From Fulvia fulva (taxonomy: Eukaryota; Ascomycota; Dothideomycetes; Mycosphaerellales; Mycosphaerellaceae), in NCBI RefSeq assembly GCF_020509005.1, contig NC_063017.1, positions 3,224,001 through 3,288,000 on the forward strand: a DNA stretch of 64,000 nucleotides, given 5' to 3'. This document shows, one piece after another, positions 48,309 to 55,924 of the stretch (the stretch's first letter is position 1; every line of letters begins with the position of its first letter). A program made the position numbers and the translations under genes. The notes under the pieces were generated by a model. It saw only the letters and a list, made by a program, of their open reading frames with translations, made no database searches and was not told the origin of the DNA.

Positions 48309-48507
48309 ATAGATAGATTATTCATTCGCCTGTTTTAGTGCCCTATGGCCTATGCAGGTCTCTCGCTATTTAGGTCTATTTGTGTAGGTAGGAAACCCGA
48401 TTAACGGATGAAAACCTCCTCGTCTTTGCCCTCCTCGTTCTTTCCTGTCTTGTCCTTTCGTTCTCCTTCCTTCAGGGTACGCTAGTGTCATAGTTGTTAC
48501 CCTATGA

Positions 48508-48984
48508 CTACCTTGCCCGTAACCCTGGTGATGTCCTCCTCTCGATTCCCTTTCTCCCTTCTGTTTCCCCGGCTCTTCTCTCTCTCTCCCTCCTCTCTAT
48601 CCACCTTTCCGTTTCTACTGCTAGGGAGAATTGCTCTAGGTAGTCCTCGTTAAGGATCCATCTTGTCACTCTCCTTATATCTTGTCTGTCCTGGATGATG
48701 GCCTGGTATTGCCTGTCTCTTGCCTTCGCCCTCCACTGGCTTCTCCCTTTTACCCACTTAGTACAGTTCAGCACCATGTGCTCCGGGTTTTGGGATAGGT
48801 AGCTATAGGGGCAACGTTTGGAATCGTATCCTAGGACTCTTCTTTGGTGCAAGTATGCTCTCAGCCCAATGTGCTCAGAGCGAATCTGGATAGCTATGCT
48901 TGCTTCCGCCCTCTTCAGGTCTTTGTAGATAAGGTAGTTATACCTCCCGAAGGTCCTGGCCGCTGGTGGGGCTCCTGGCCTCAC
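48508..48984 (-). pseudogene. LINE-b ORF2 C-terminal segment (158 residues)
   Basis: Continues the RT frame after two RIP-type stops between 48985 and 49009. It contains the GLRAYLHQRR block and a zinc-type region (CPYSYLSQNPEHMVLNC, where the + copy at 26035 has CPCGY). A helical Arg/Glu-rich end follows. The function of this tail in LINE proteins is nucleic-acid binding by analogy. It matches 25860-26347. Confidence 0.9.
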
Positions 48985-49008
48985 CGGTTTTTGGTTCTAA
49001 CGCGTTTC

Positions 49009-50433
49009 CTATAGGTGACCTGCGATCCTTTCTGCTTGGCTTTGCTTCTTTTTCCCTTTGTCCCCTGTGTTAGCTTGCTCCCTTAGAGCTTCTCTCTGTT
49101 CAAGGGCTGCTAGGATTTCCTGTGATGTTTTTAGGTCTGCTTCCTTCTGTAGGATCATATGTGGCCGGTTGGGTCTTCTCCTCCTCTCCCACTGGGTTCT
49201 TATCCTTTGAGTAGCTGCTTGGATGGTTCCCTGGGCTGGGTATGCTGATGTCTTCTCTGCGTATTGACACCTCATGCCCTGGAGGTACTCCCTGATGGGG
49301 GCTGTACCTGATTCCATTTCTATTGTCCTGTAAGGGGTTGACTTGTATGCCCCTAGTACTCTCTTTAGGCAGGCTGCCTGCGCTCTGTTGAGGGGGTCCT
49401 CAATTCTCTTCGGGATGTGTTTTTCCGCTACCCAAATTGCTGCTCTATATAGCATTGCGGGCTTGACAATGGCCTTGTACATGGTCTGGGCCTTTGTGAA
49501 GGTCGCCCCCCAGGTTGACGCAGTGAGTCTCTCGATTGATTGTCTGTTGGTGTCCGCTCTCGCTTGCGCCTTCTTCACTTGTGGTCCCCAGCTGAGTTTC
49601 GGGTCTAGCCATATCCCAAGGACTCTGAGTTCCCTTGTAGGATGGGTCTCGAACCCCTGGATTTTTACTGGTGCTACCAAGTTGTGTTTTGTCTTTGCCT
49701 TGCTAAAATGGATAAGTTGGTACTTGTCCGGTGCGAATTTTGCCCCATGCTCTCTTGCCCACTTTTCGCATTGTCTATGTCTCTCCTCTAGGAGTGCGCA
49801 GTTTTCCTCTATGGACCCCGACCACGCTAGGATATTTGTGTCATCCACGAACCCCGATGCTAAGGTGTTTGCTGTTTCTAGGAGTGGGGTCAGGTCGGCC
49901 ATAAAGAGGAGGAACAGAATTGGGGAGAGTGTAGAGCCCTGTGGGATGCCCGTGTTCGCAATTGGGGTCTGCGGGGCTTTGAAGGACCCTAGGAGGATCT
50001 GGGTTGTTCTGTCCTTAAGGAATGACTGCACAAAGTGTACTATCCAGGCTGGGATACTTTTCATTCTGAGGATGTGTAGGAGCCTTGCGTGGGACACATT
50101 GTCGAAAGCCCCTGATATGTCTAGTGAAAGCAGTGAGGCTACCTTGTTGTTGCCATAGTGCCAGATGTGTCTGATTTGCTCTGTGATCAGTTCGACTACT
50201 GTGAGGGTAGATCTCTTTTGTCTCCCCCCCATTTGCGTTGCCGGGAGGAGGTTGTGTTCTTCTACTATTCCGGTGAGCCTTATAGCCACGACCTTCTCTA
50301 GGAGCTTCCCTAGTGTGTTCAGCAACGCAATTGGTCTGTATGACTTCAACTTGGTATAGTCTTCCTTTTGGGGTTTCCTTAGGACGCAAGTCAGTGATTG
50401 CCTAAAGGCCTTTGGGCAATACCCCTGCTTCAT
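49009..50433 (-). pseudogene. LINE-b ORF2, 474-residue open reverse-transcriptase segment
   Basis: The longest open frame in the window. From Met at 50433 (a real ATG, but inside RT) it carries CVLRKPQKEDYTKLKSYRPI, GGRQKRSTLT, LLSLDISGAFDNV, GIPQGSTLSPILFL and FVDDTNILAW. These are the fingers, first catalytic Asp, primer-grip-side and catalytic pair blocks of a LINE RT. Just upstream a TAG stands where Gln is expected. Downstream, two TAG or TAA codons separate it from the C-terminal piece at 48508-48984. A plus-strand open stretch of 271 codons over it is a shadow. It is broken by only a few RIP changes and N-terminally truncated. Confidence 0.93.
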
Positions 50434-51117
50434 GCACTAGGTAAAGATTGGCGCAAGCACTGGAGTGATGAGGCTGCTGCTAGCTTTTAGGTAACAGTTA
50501 GGGATCTTGTCTAGGCCTAGGGCTTTGTTGCCCTTCAGTTTCTTGATAATGTTTCTGATCTCTATAGCAGACACTTGCCAGTTAGCCTCCCTTGGCGGAG
50601 GAATGTGTGTTCCTGGGATGTTGCTTAGGTCTGCCTCTACCTGAGTCCCGAAGAAGTGGTCTGCGAATGCTTTCGCTTTCCCTATCGGAGTGGTTTGCGT
50701 TTCCCCGTCTTGGTCCTATATTGAGGGAAACTGGGGCGGGGAGTTTCGTTCCTCGTCTGGTTTCCTAGCCTATTCTGCTAGTCTCCAGATTTGTTCCGGG
50801 TGTTCTGTGATCATCCCTACAGTTGACCTCCACTCCTACGTCTTGTCTCTTCTGATCTGCGCCTTCTTTACTTTGCACGCGTTGTTATAGGCTTCCCAGT
50901 TTGCTTGGGTACGTCGTTGCTCCCATCTCCTTCTTGCTCTCCTTGCCTCCTTGACTTTGGCTATGCACTCTGGTGTCCAGTATGGCTTCTGGTATAGCGA
51001 CCATCTCTTCTCAGGTATATGGGCCTGGGCTGCCCTTTGCATAGCTTCTATCAGCTGCTCCACTGCTTGCAAGGAAGGAATCGTATTTAGCAAGCTAGCT
51101 ACGAGATAAGGTGACAA
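50434..51117 (-). pseudogene. LINE-b ORF2, endonuclease-RT linker fused into the WEIRD-like unit
   Basis: An open stretch at 50836-51117 holds the linker after endonuclease (WTPECIAKVKEARRARRRWEQ block). Its first 16 or so codons are read from the non-LINE unit, since the junction is at 51069/51070. The stretch 50434-50835 is the beginning of RT with stops. The endonuclease and ORF1 are absent. Confidence 0.85.
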
Positions 51118-52147
51118 GTCTTAACCGCGCTTTCCTACTCATCTAGCACTACCGTGTAGCCTCGTTTCGAGAGGTTAGCCCGGAGCAAAAGCTTCCCTCT
51201 ACGCCCTCCCTCCCTGTTTGCTCCTTAAGCCAATATCCACCTCCATAGGCCTAAGCCCTTTAGTGCTCTCTATTGACCGGCATGCGCATCCGTCCTCTCG
51301 GGCTGTATAGACAGTGTTAGCCGTCGCTGCTAGTATACACCACGCCCCAGGTTTTGACGCCCTTCGCGTTACCGCAGCCTATCTCTAGAAAGCGGCCGTC
51401 CATGCCTCGTAGGTTTGCTCGGGGCACACACCACGCCGGGCAGCGTACTCCTTGCGTTTCCACCTACTAACCAATATGAAGTTCCTTATCACCCTGCCCT
51501 CGATCCTCCCCGATCACAGAACTAATCCACTTGCATTGTACGTCTTTTCCCCGTCCTAACAGCCGTCTTTTCCTTGCTCAGGCTATCGTCTTTTCCTCGT
51601 CGCAATCTACTATATCAGACTAGGTGCGTTGTGTAGCGGGACAGGCAGTGCCTTAGGCAAAACCCTCGTTCCTATACCGGGTGTTCAACAGGCCCTTATA
51701 GGCTTCGTCGCGTGTCCACCTACCCACCGCATTGCCCGCTAGCAAACACTAGATTGTTTCGTAGTCCGCTCGACGCCGTTGTATAGTCCGCTCAGTTGTT
51801 GTTCTGTAGTCCGCTCGTCCAATGTTCGTCGCTTAGCCCGCTCGGTTTGCGGTCTCCGGAGGTAAAAATTCTACACTTATACTAGAGGTGTCCTGTCGAG
51901 CGTATAGGCCACGGTTCCGCGCCCTTCTTATACGTAGAAAGAAGAGGGACTCGCTCCCGACACGAGTACACGCTCGTCGGATGGTTTTTATACCCGTTTT
52001 GCTAGTAGTCCTCTGTTCGCCGCGGCTTCGCCTACGCTACGCGCCCGCCGCGCCTACGACGCTCTAGCGTGAGAATACTTGGCTCTCTCGTAGCTAGACG
52101 AGAGGTTCGTAGCCGACACCACGTACAGGTGATTCTCGTCGTCGACC
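51070..52147 (-). repeat. WEIRD-like 1078-bp unit, well-preserved copy
   Basis: Heads the LINE-b composite and ends at the target duplication. No long open frame and no rRNA or tRNA similarity seen. It holds two small arrays with about 23-bp spacing: CGTCTTTTCC at 51541, 51564 and 51587, and TAGTCCGCTC at 51762, 51784 and 51807 with a variant at 51834. A TATAAAAA-type box lies on the sense strand near 51985-51993. It is less RIP-mutated than 55925-57002. I infer a non-coding RNA captured by LINE reverse transcriptase. Confidence 0.9.
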
Positions 52148-52162
52148 ATATCCTTAATATAG
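52148..52162. repeat. Right target-site duplication of the LINE-b composite (15 bp)
   Basis: Second ATATCCTTAATATAG, directly after the 5' end of the WEIRD-like unit. Confidence 0.94.
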
Positions 52163-53105
52163 TTAACGTTATACTAGATGATACTAAGCGTGTCGAGGCT
52201 AGTTATCGGCATCGACAATTATTTCCTCTATATCGTCCTATGTCCTACTACCCTATACGTCCTAGTCTACGCCTATCGGCTATATACTAAAGGGGAGCCG
52301 GGCCTAGTTAGATTCCCTCGCCGTAGCTAGTAGAGTACGTGGCCTCCCGTACGCCCTAGGTTACGTATCCTTTATATCGTTCTCGGCCCTAGGGCGCTTA
52401 TACCCGACCGCCGCTAGTTAGTTCCGGTATAGGCTAGCCTTACGGTCGCCGTAGAATCTTAGGGCGACGGTTCTGTTTGTGATTGCCTTGTTTTTCGCTA
52501 GTTTCCGCTATAGGCATTCCGTACTATACGATAGGTAGTGCCCCGGATAGTTCGCGTACCGTCTCGTAGTCGATATATAGTCCCTAGATATATAGTCTCC
52601 TATATAGTTCGAGCAGGCCTACTTATTTATACACGTATAGGTTTAGTGTCTATACTGTTAGCATTTGAAGCATTAGAGGACACGAAAGGATAAGGAGTGC
52701 TTTTCTACTATCTTGAGGCTATATTACTAGACTAGGCCTTGTTCTATCGCTAGATCCGCCGCTTTCGCGTCTTATAGCTATACTATTAGCGCCGAGGCCT
52801 TCTTACCTTCTAGCCATTTCCTATAGAGCCAAGTCGCCTTCTAGATTAGAGAGTTAAGAGTGACCGGGTTGTCCTCTTAGAGAGCGCGTAGGTGACCCTA
52901 GTTAGTTAGGTCAAACTCCTTAGGCATATCGTAGACTAGGATCGTGAATTGTTTCGTTAAGACCTTCGCTAATACCGTAACCTTAGATGCCTACTATAGC
53001 TATGCCTCTAGGTGCCTCCTAGTAGTAGTAGAGCTAGTATAGATCTGTAGAGTGCCGTTAGACTATTAGTTCACTACGACCACCCCTAGTTAGTTAATTC
53101 GTTAG

Positions 53106-53110
53106 GCGAG
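53106..53110. repeat. Left 5-bp target-site duplication of the LTR element
   Basis: GCGAG, repeated at 55545-55549. LINE-a copy A reads GCGAGCTCCTTG without interruption at 34576-34587. Confidence 0.95.
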
Positions 53111-53463
53111 TGTTACGGTCTGAAAAGTGGGAGAAGCTCATTTGTCAGACAAGCGAAGAACGAGGGGAGATCACTAGGCAGCCAGTGTATTGGAGTCACT
53201 TGGGTCACTCGTGAACGAGGTGACTCAGGGTCACTCGTGAACGAGGTGACTCAGGGTCACTTAGGTCACTCGTGAGCGAGGTGACCGCGCCAAGACATAG
53301 TACTATATAGACGACGCTCCTTTGCAAGTAGATAGGAGCCTCGTGCTCAACTCATTTTAAGTATACACCATATACTGTTTGGGACCACTACCTTCTCAAC
53401 GAGTCAGAGACATCATTGCAAAGATCCAAGCCCGGTTGGGATAACGTACAGCGGTTCCTAACA
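53111..53463 (+). repeat. 5' LTR of the non-autonomous element (353 bp)
   Basis: Starts TGTTACGG, ends CCTAACA. It contains two exact 26-bp tandem units (53202-53227, 53228-53253) and a degenerate third. A TATA-like CTATATAG at 53303-53310 sits about 160 bp before the LTR end. After the LTR (53464) I see no TGG-initial tRNA primer site, so priming may use an internal tRNA fragment or self-priming. Confidence 0.95.
53202..53286. promoter_or_regulatory. Tandem 26-bp array with TGACTCA sites in the 5' LTR
   Basis: Each exact unit ends in TGACTCA (53221-53227 and 53247-53253), the consensus bound by Gcn4/CpcA-type bZIP activators of fungal amino-acid starvation. Each unit also holds an imperfect inverted repeat, TCACTCGT against ACGAGGTGA. 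Regulation by starvation is inferred, not shown. Confidence 0.5.
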
Positions 53464-53495
53464 ACTTTGAGCACCACCACCAGGGCCCTTTGCAT

Positions 53496-54488
53496 ATGTC
53501 TGGGAGAGACGCTACCCGGAGTCCGTCAAGACAAGGAACGCCACAGTCAACTGGCATTACGGAACGAATGAGCGAAATGTCGATTACAGGAAGCAGCAAG
53601 AACAACAACGCTCCTATGAGTATGCTGAACTCACAGGACCACCACCGTGCACCTAAGGTGTCTACGCCGGAGACGTTCGACGGGACCAAGGACAAACTGG
53701 AGGCTTTTCAACTGCAGGTTCAGTTGTACCTTCACTTCAACGCACACCAGTTTCAAGGCGAGGCCGGCAAGGTCTTGTACGCCGCATCCTTCCTACGAGG
53801 AAAAGCAGCTAGAGGATTCCGACCATACCTCAAGGACTGGCTCCACAACCAGGGTGAGGGGGGGACACCGAAGACGGAAACTCGAAAAATTTTCCACGAC
53901 TACGACGAGTTTGAGACGAAACTCGATGATCTATACGGGATACCGAATGAGGAGGTATACGCCGACCGACATATCCGACAACTTCGACAGACCACTTCTG
54001 TAGCGCTGTACGCCTCAGAATTCCAAGGATATGCCGCCGACCTAGAATGGAACGACGCAGCATTGCGATCGCAGTTCTACCTCGGGCTGAAGGACAACGT
54101 TAAAGCCGAACTATCCCGAAACGCCAGCGTTGTGACGCTAGGGGCGATGATCAAGGCAGCAAAGGAGATCGACGAAAGGCTCCAGGATTTGAGGTACGAC
54201 CGACACGTACAGCCTGGATACCAGAGACCCGCCGCGAGCGGAAGAGGGGGCTTCAAGGCCAGAAGTCAGGACCCTAGTTACGGAGACCCAATGGAATTGG
54301 ACGTAACGGATCGTAGGACAGGAAGGGGGCTGAAGAGCAAAGGTTCCACCTGCTACGTATGTGGCGAGCAAGGCCACTTTGCAAAAAACTGCAAGAAGAA
54401 GAATATGGTTAGCCGCGAGTTCAACGCAATGATTCGCGAAGAGAAGACATACCAGGAATGCGAGAACTTCTTCTCGAAATCTGCTTAG
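53496..54488 (+). CDS. Gag-like protein with CCHC zinc knuckle (330 residues)
   Basis: The only long undamaged sense gene in the window. The ATG at 53496 is the first in frame (an upstream TTG at 53490 is not a likely start). A Ser/Thr-rich N-terminus (1-55) is followed by a Retrotrans_gag-type capsid domain (about 56-225, starting PETFDGTKDKLEAF). A basic Arg/Gly-rich stretch (about 235-280) follows, then one CCHC knuckle CYVCGEQGHFAKNC (286-299). It should form particles and package element RNA. There is no protease or pol downstream: 106 bp after the stop the antisense gene ends. Its integrity contrasts with all other gags here. It could in principle be read through to a lost pol, but no such sequence exists in this element. 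Confidence 0.92.
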   Translation: MSGRDATRSPSRQGTPQSTGITERMSEMSITGSSKNNNAPMSMLNSQDHHRAPKVSTPETFDGTKDKLEAFQLQVQLYLHFNAHQFQGEAGKVLYAASFLRGKAARGFRPYLKDWLHNQGEGGTPKTETRKIFHDYDEFETKLDDLYGIPNEEVYADRHIRQLRQTTSVALYASEFQGYAADLEWNDAALRSQFYLGLKDNVKAELSRNASVVTLGAMIKAAKEIDERLQDLRYDRHVQPGYQRPAASGRGGFKARSQDPSYGDPMELDVTDRRTGRGLKSKGSTCYVCGEQGHFAKNCKKKNMVSREFNAMIREEKTYQECENFFSKSA

Positions 54489-54594
54489 CAGAAACGACCT
54501 GACGACAAGGCATCAAACAGCGGCTTCTTGATTTGATGACCTAAGGACTAGAAGTCAACACAACGACACGGATAAACGACTACTGGAACACGAC

Positions 54595-55098
54595 TTACGA
54601 AGGCGCCTCGGGAGGAGGATCAGAACAAAAACCAGACCAGGAGAAAGGGGACGCTACACCGACGCTTTGGAGGCTCTTCTCCAGCTCGGATGCGGACAGG
54701 TGGACGACCCGAGTATCGTCTCCCTCGGCGGCGAGCTCACGATCCAAGCAACGGAGTTTTTCTTCTTCACGGGCACGGTTCTGCTCGAGTACTTGGCGCT
54801 TCCTGGTGAGGATCGCCCGGACCTGCTCCAGTTGCTGCAGGAGCGATTCCTGTTGTTGCTCCGCCAGCTCGATTTCTCTTTTTATGGATGCTTCGGTCCG
54901 ATCTATGGCGGCCCACGACGTACGGACACAGGCGCGACCTCTACGGACACACTCGGAACACCGCGAGTCGGAGCCAGGCATGACGAAACACAGACGCAAC
55001 TTCGAACAACAGTTCTCGCAGGGGGACTCGGCCAGGTGATTCTGTCGCTCGATGCGGAAGGCACGAAGTTCGCGTTTCTGTGACGAGGAGGAAGACAT
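54595..55098 (-). CDS. Antisense Zn(II)2Cys6 plus coiled-coil protein (167 residues)
   Basis: Convergent with gag inside the same element. ATG at 55098, stop TAA at 54595-54597. After a Ser-rich start come six cysteines at 27, 30, 37, 47, 50 and 57, spaced C-x2-C-x6-C-x9-C-x2-C-x6-C. This is the GAL4-type binuclear zinc cluster spacing of fungal transcription factors. Residues about 65-130 are a Gln/Glu/Leu-rich coiled coil suited to dimerisation. A short acidic, Ser/Pro-rich tail follows. There is no fungal-specific transcription-factor middle domain, so the protein is much shorter than usual family members. The overlapping plus-strand frame (54667-55083) lacks an ATG start and any motif. 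A DNA-binding role is inferred; whether it acts on the LTR or host genes is unknown. Confidence 0.82.
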   Translation of the reverse strand: MSSSSSQKRELRAFRIERQNHLAESPCENCCSKLRLCFVMPGSDSRCSECVRRGRACVRTSWAAIDRTEASIKREIELAEQQQESLLQQLEQVRAILTRKRQVLEQNRAREEEKLRCLDRELAAEGDDTRVVHLSASELEKSLQSVGVASPFSWSGFCSDPPPEAPS

Positions 55099-55178
55099 TT
55101 TGGACAAGCTGAGGAATGAAAATGATGGGACATTCGCTTATATCATCATGACGCGTGATCGTTGGGACACCGATCCTG

Positions 55179-55191
55179 GGGAGGGGGATGG
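55179..55191 (+). other. Polypurine tract of the non-autonomous element
   Basis: A GGGGAGGGGGATGG-like purine tract, interrupted once by T, ends directly before the 3' LTR at 55192. It fits a plus-strand primer site. Confidence 0.75.
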
Positions 55192-55544
55192 TGTTACGGT
55201 CTGAAAAGTGGGAGAAGCTCATTTGTCAGACAAGCGAAGAACGAGGGGAGATCACTAGGCAGCCAGTGTATTGGAGTCACTTGGGTCACTCGTGAACGAG
55301 GTGACTCAGGGTCACTCGTGAACGAGGTGACTCAGGGTCACTTAGGTCACTCGTGAGCGAGGTGACCGCGCCAAGACATAGTACTATATAGACGACGCTC
55401 CTTTGCAAGTAGATAGGAGCCTCGTGCTCAACTCATTTTAAGTATACACCATATACTGTTTGGGACCACTACCTTCTCAACGAGTCAGAGACATCATTGC
55501 AAAGATCCAAGCCCGGTTGGGATAACGTACAGCGGTTCCTAACA
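55192..55544 (+). repeat. 3' LTR of the non-autonomous element (353 bp)
   Basis: Same length as 53111-53463 and, by eye, without a difference. TGACTCA sites at 55302-55308 and 55328-55334. At 353 bp each LTR is shorter than the roughly 400-bp length usually needed for RIP in Neurospora. Confidence 0.95.
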
Positions 55545-55549
55545 GCGAG
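55545..55549. repeat. Right 5-bp target-site duplication of the LTR element
   Basis: GCGAG; LINE-a ORF1 resumes here. Confidence 0.95.
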
Positions 55550-55924
55550 CTCCTTGTTCGATAGCTTCGTAACTTCGGCCTAGTCTTCCTTTACTACAAT
55601 ACGGATCGTAACTATATCGTACGTTAGGCGGGGGCCTAGTATCGATACCGCGACCGATACCTAGCTATAGGGGTGTTAATTCCGGGTGGCCTTACTAATC
55701 GCCTAGGACGTCGTCCTTATTTCTTATTGCCCTCGGTAATACGATAGTATAAGCGCCGTACGTAGCTAAGTAATTATTCCCTATAGAGACCGGTAAGGGA
55801 GCTAATCGTTAGTTTCTATACTTTTTACGTCCTCTATAAGTTGCTACTAGTTGTCTTAGGGCCGCTTCGCCTATAGGGCCGTAGGCGCCGTTAGTACCGT
55901 AGCCTAGGCTACTATTGCCTAGGA
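55545..55924 (-). pseudogene. LINE-a copy B ORF1, N-terminal part, truncated
   Basis: Continues the ORF1 match (34576-34940 of copy A) beyond the LTR element and stops at CCTAGGA. Beyond that point copy A continues into its own leader, whereas copy B switches to the 1078-bp unit. The truncated end marks a cDNA template switch or 5' truncation point. Confidence 0.85.

Larger units (their letters stand above)
48309..52147 (-). mobile_element. Composite retrotransposon: WEIRD-like unit fused to 5'-truncated LINE-b (3839 bp)
   Basis: One insertion between 15-bp duplications. In sense order it holds the 1078-bp non-coding unit (52147-51070) and then LINE-b from the end of the endonuclease to the 3' tail (51069-48309). 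Because a single duplication encloses both parts, they integrated together as one cDNA. The structure matches the MINE type described in Magnaporthe, where a 1.1-kb WEIRD sequence heads a truncated MGL LINE. RIP is light. Confidence 0.93.
52148..53110 (-). pseudogene. LINE-a copy B ORF1, C-terminal part, and ORF2 start
   Basis: Collinear with 33630-34580 of copy A, including the ORF2 ATG region near 52216 and the knuckle cluster near 52690-52530. Knuckle Cys and His codons carry more RIP changes than in copy A. It is interrupted at 53110 by the LTR element. Confidence 0.82.
53111..55544 (+). mobile_element. Intact non-autonomous LTR retrotransposon, RIP-free (2434 bp)
   Basis: Two 353-bp LTRs that look identical base for base, a 5-bp duplication GCGAG, a gag gene, an antisense Zn(II)2Cys6 gene and a polypurine tract. 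No protease, RT or integrase is present, so it must borrow them. CpA and TpG are at normal levels, in sharp contrast to the LINE-a sequence on both sides. It is the youngest insertion in the window. The LTR ends TGTTACGG resemble those of the autonomous Gypsy-2, -3, -4 and -6 families here. Confidence 0.96.

Noticed and set aside
49343..50158. 271-codon open frame on the plus strand
   Set aside because: It is exactly antisense to the LINE-b RT with its conserved motifs, and its protein has no recognisable domain. Shadow frame.
51541..51843. Regular 22-23 bp spacing considered as a CRISPR array
   Set aside because: Repeats are only 10 bp, three or four copies per motif, and the context is a fungal retroelement composite. 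Not CRISPR.
51070..52147. 1078-bp unit as a DNA transposon or solo LTR
   Set aside because: Its ends are not inverted repeats or TG...CA, and no duplication flanks it on its own. The only duplication encloses it together with LINE-b.
53202..53286. 26-bp tandem units considered as a satellite or CRISPR-like array
   Set aside because: They lie wholly within an LTR and are present in both LTRs; part of the element promoter region.
53464..53490. tRNA primer-binding site after the 5' LTR
   Set aside because: No TGG-initial stretch adjoins the LTR end, so I could not assign a tRNA.
53647..54063. Secondary frames over gag on both strands
   Set aside because: Overlap shadows of the intact gag frame with its zinc knuckle.
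54667..55083. 138-codon frame on the plus strand in the non-autonomous element
   Set aside because: It starts at TTG rather than ATG, has no motif, and overlaps the minus-strand gene with a full Zn(II)2Cys6 cluster.
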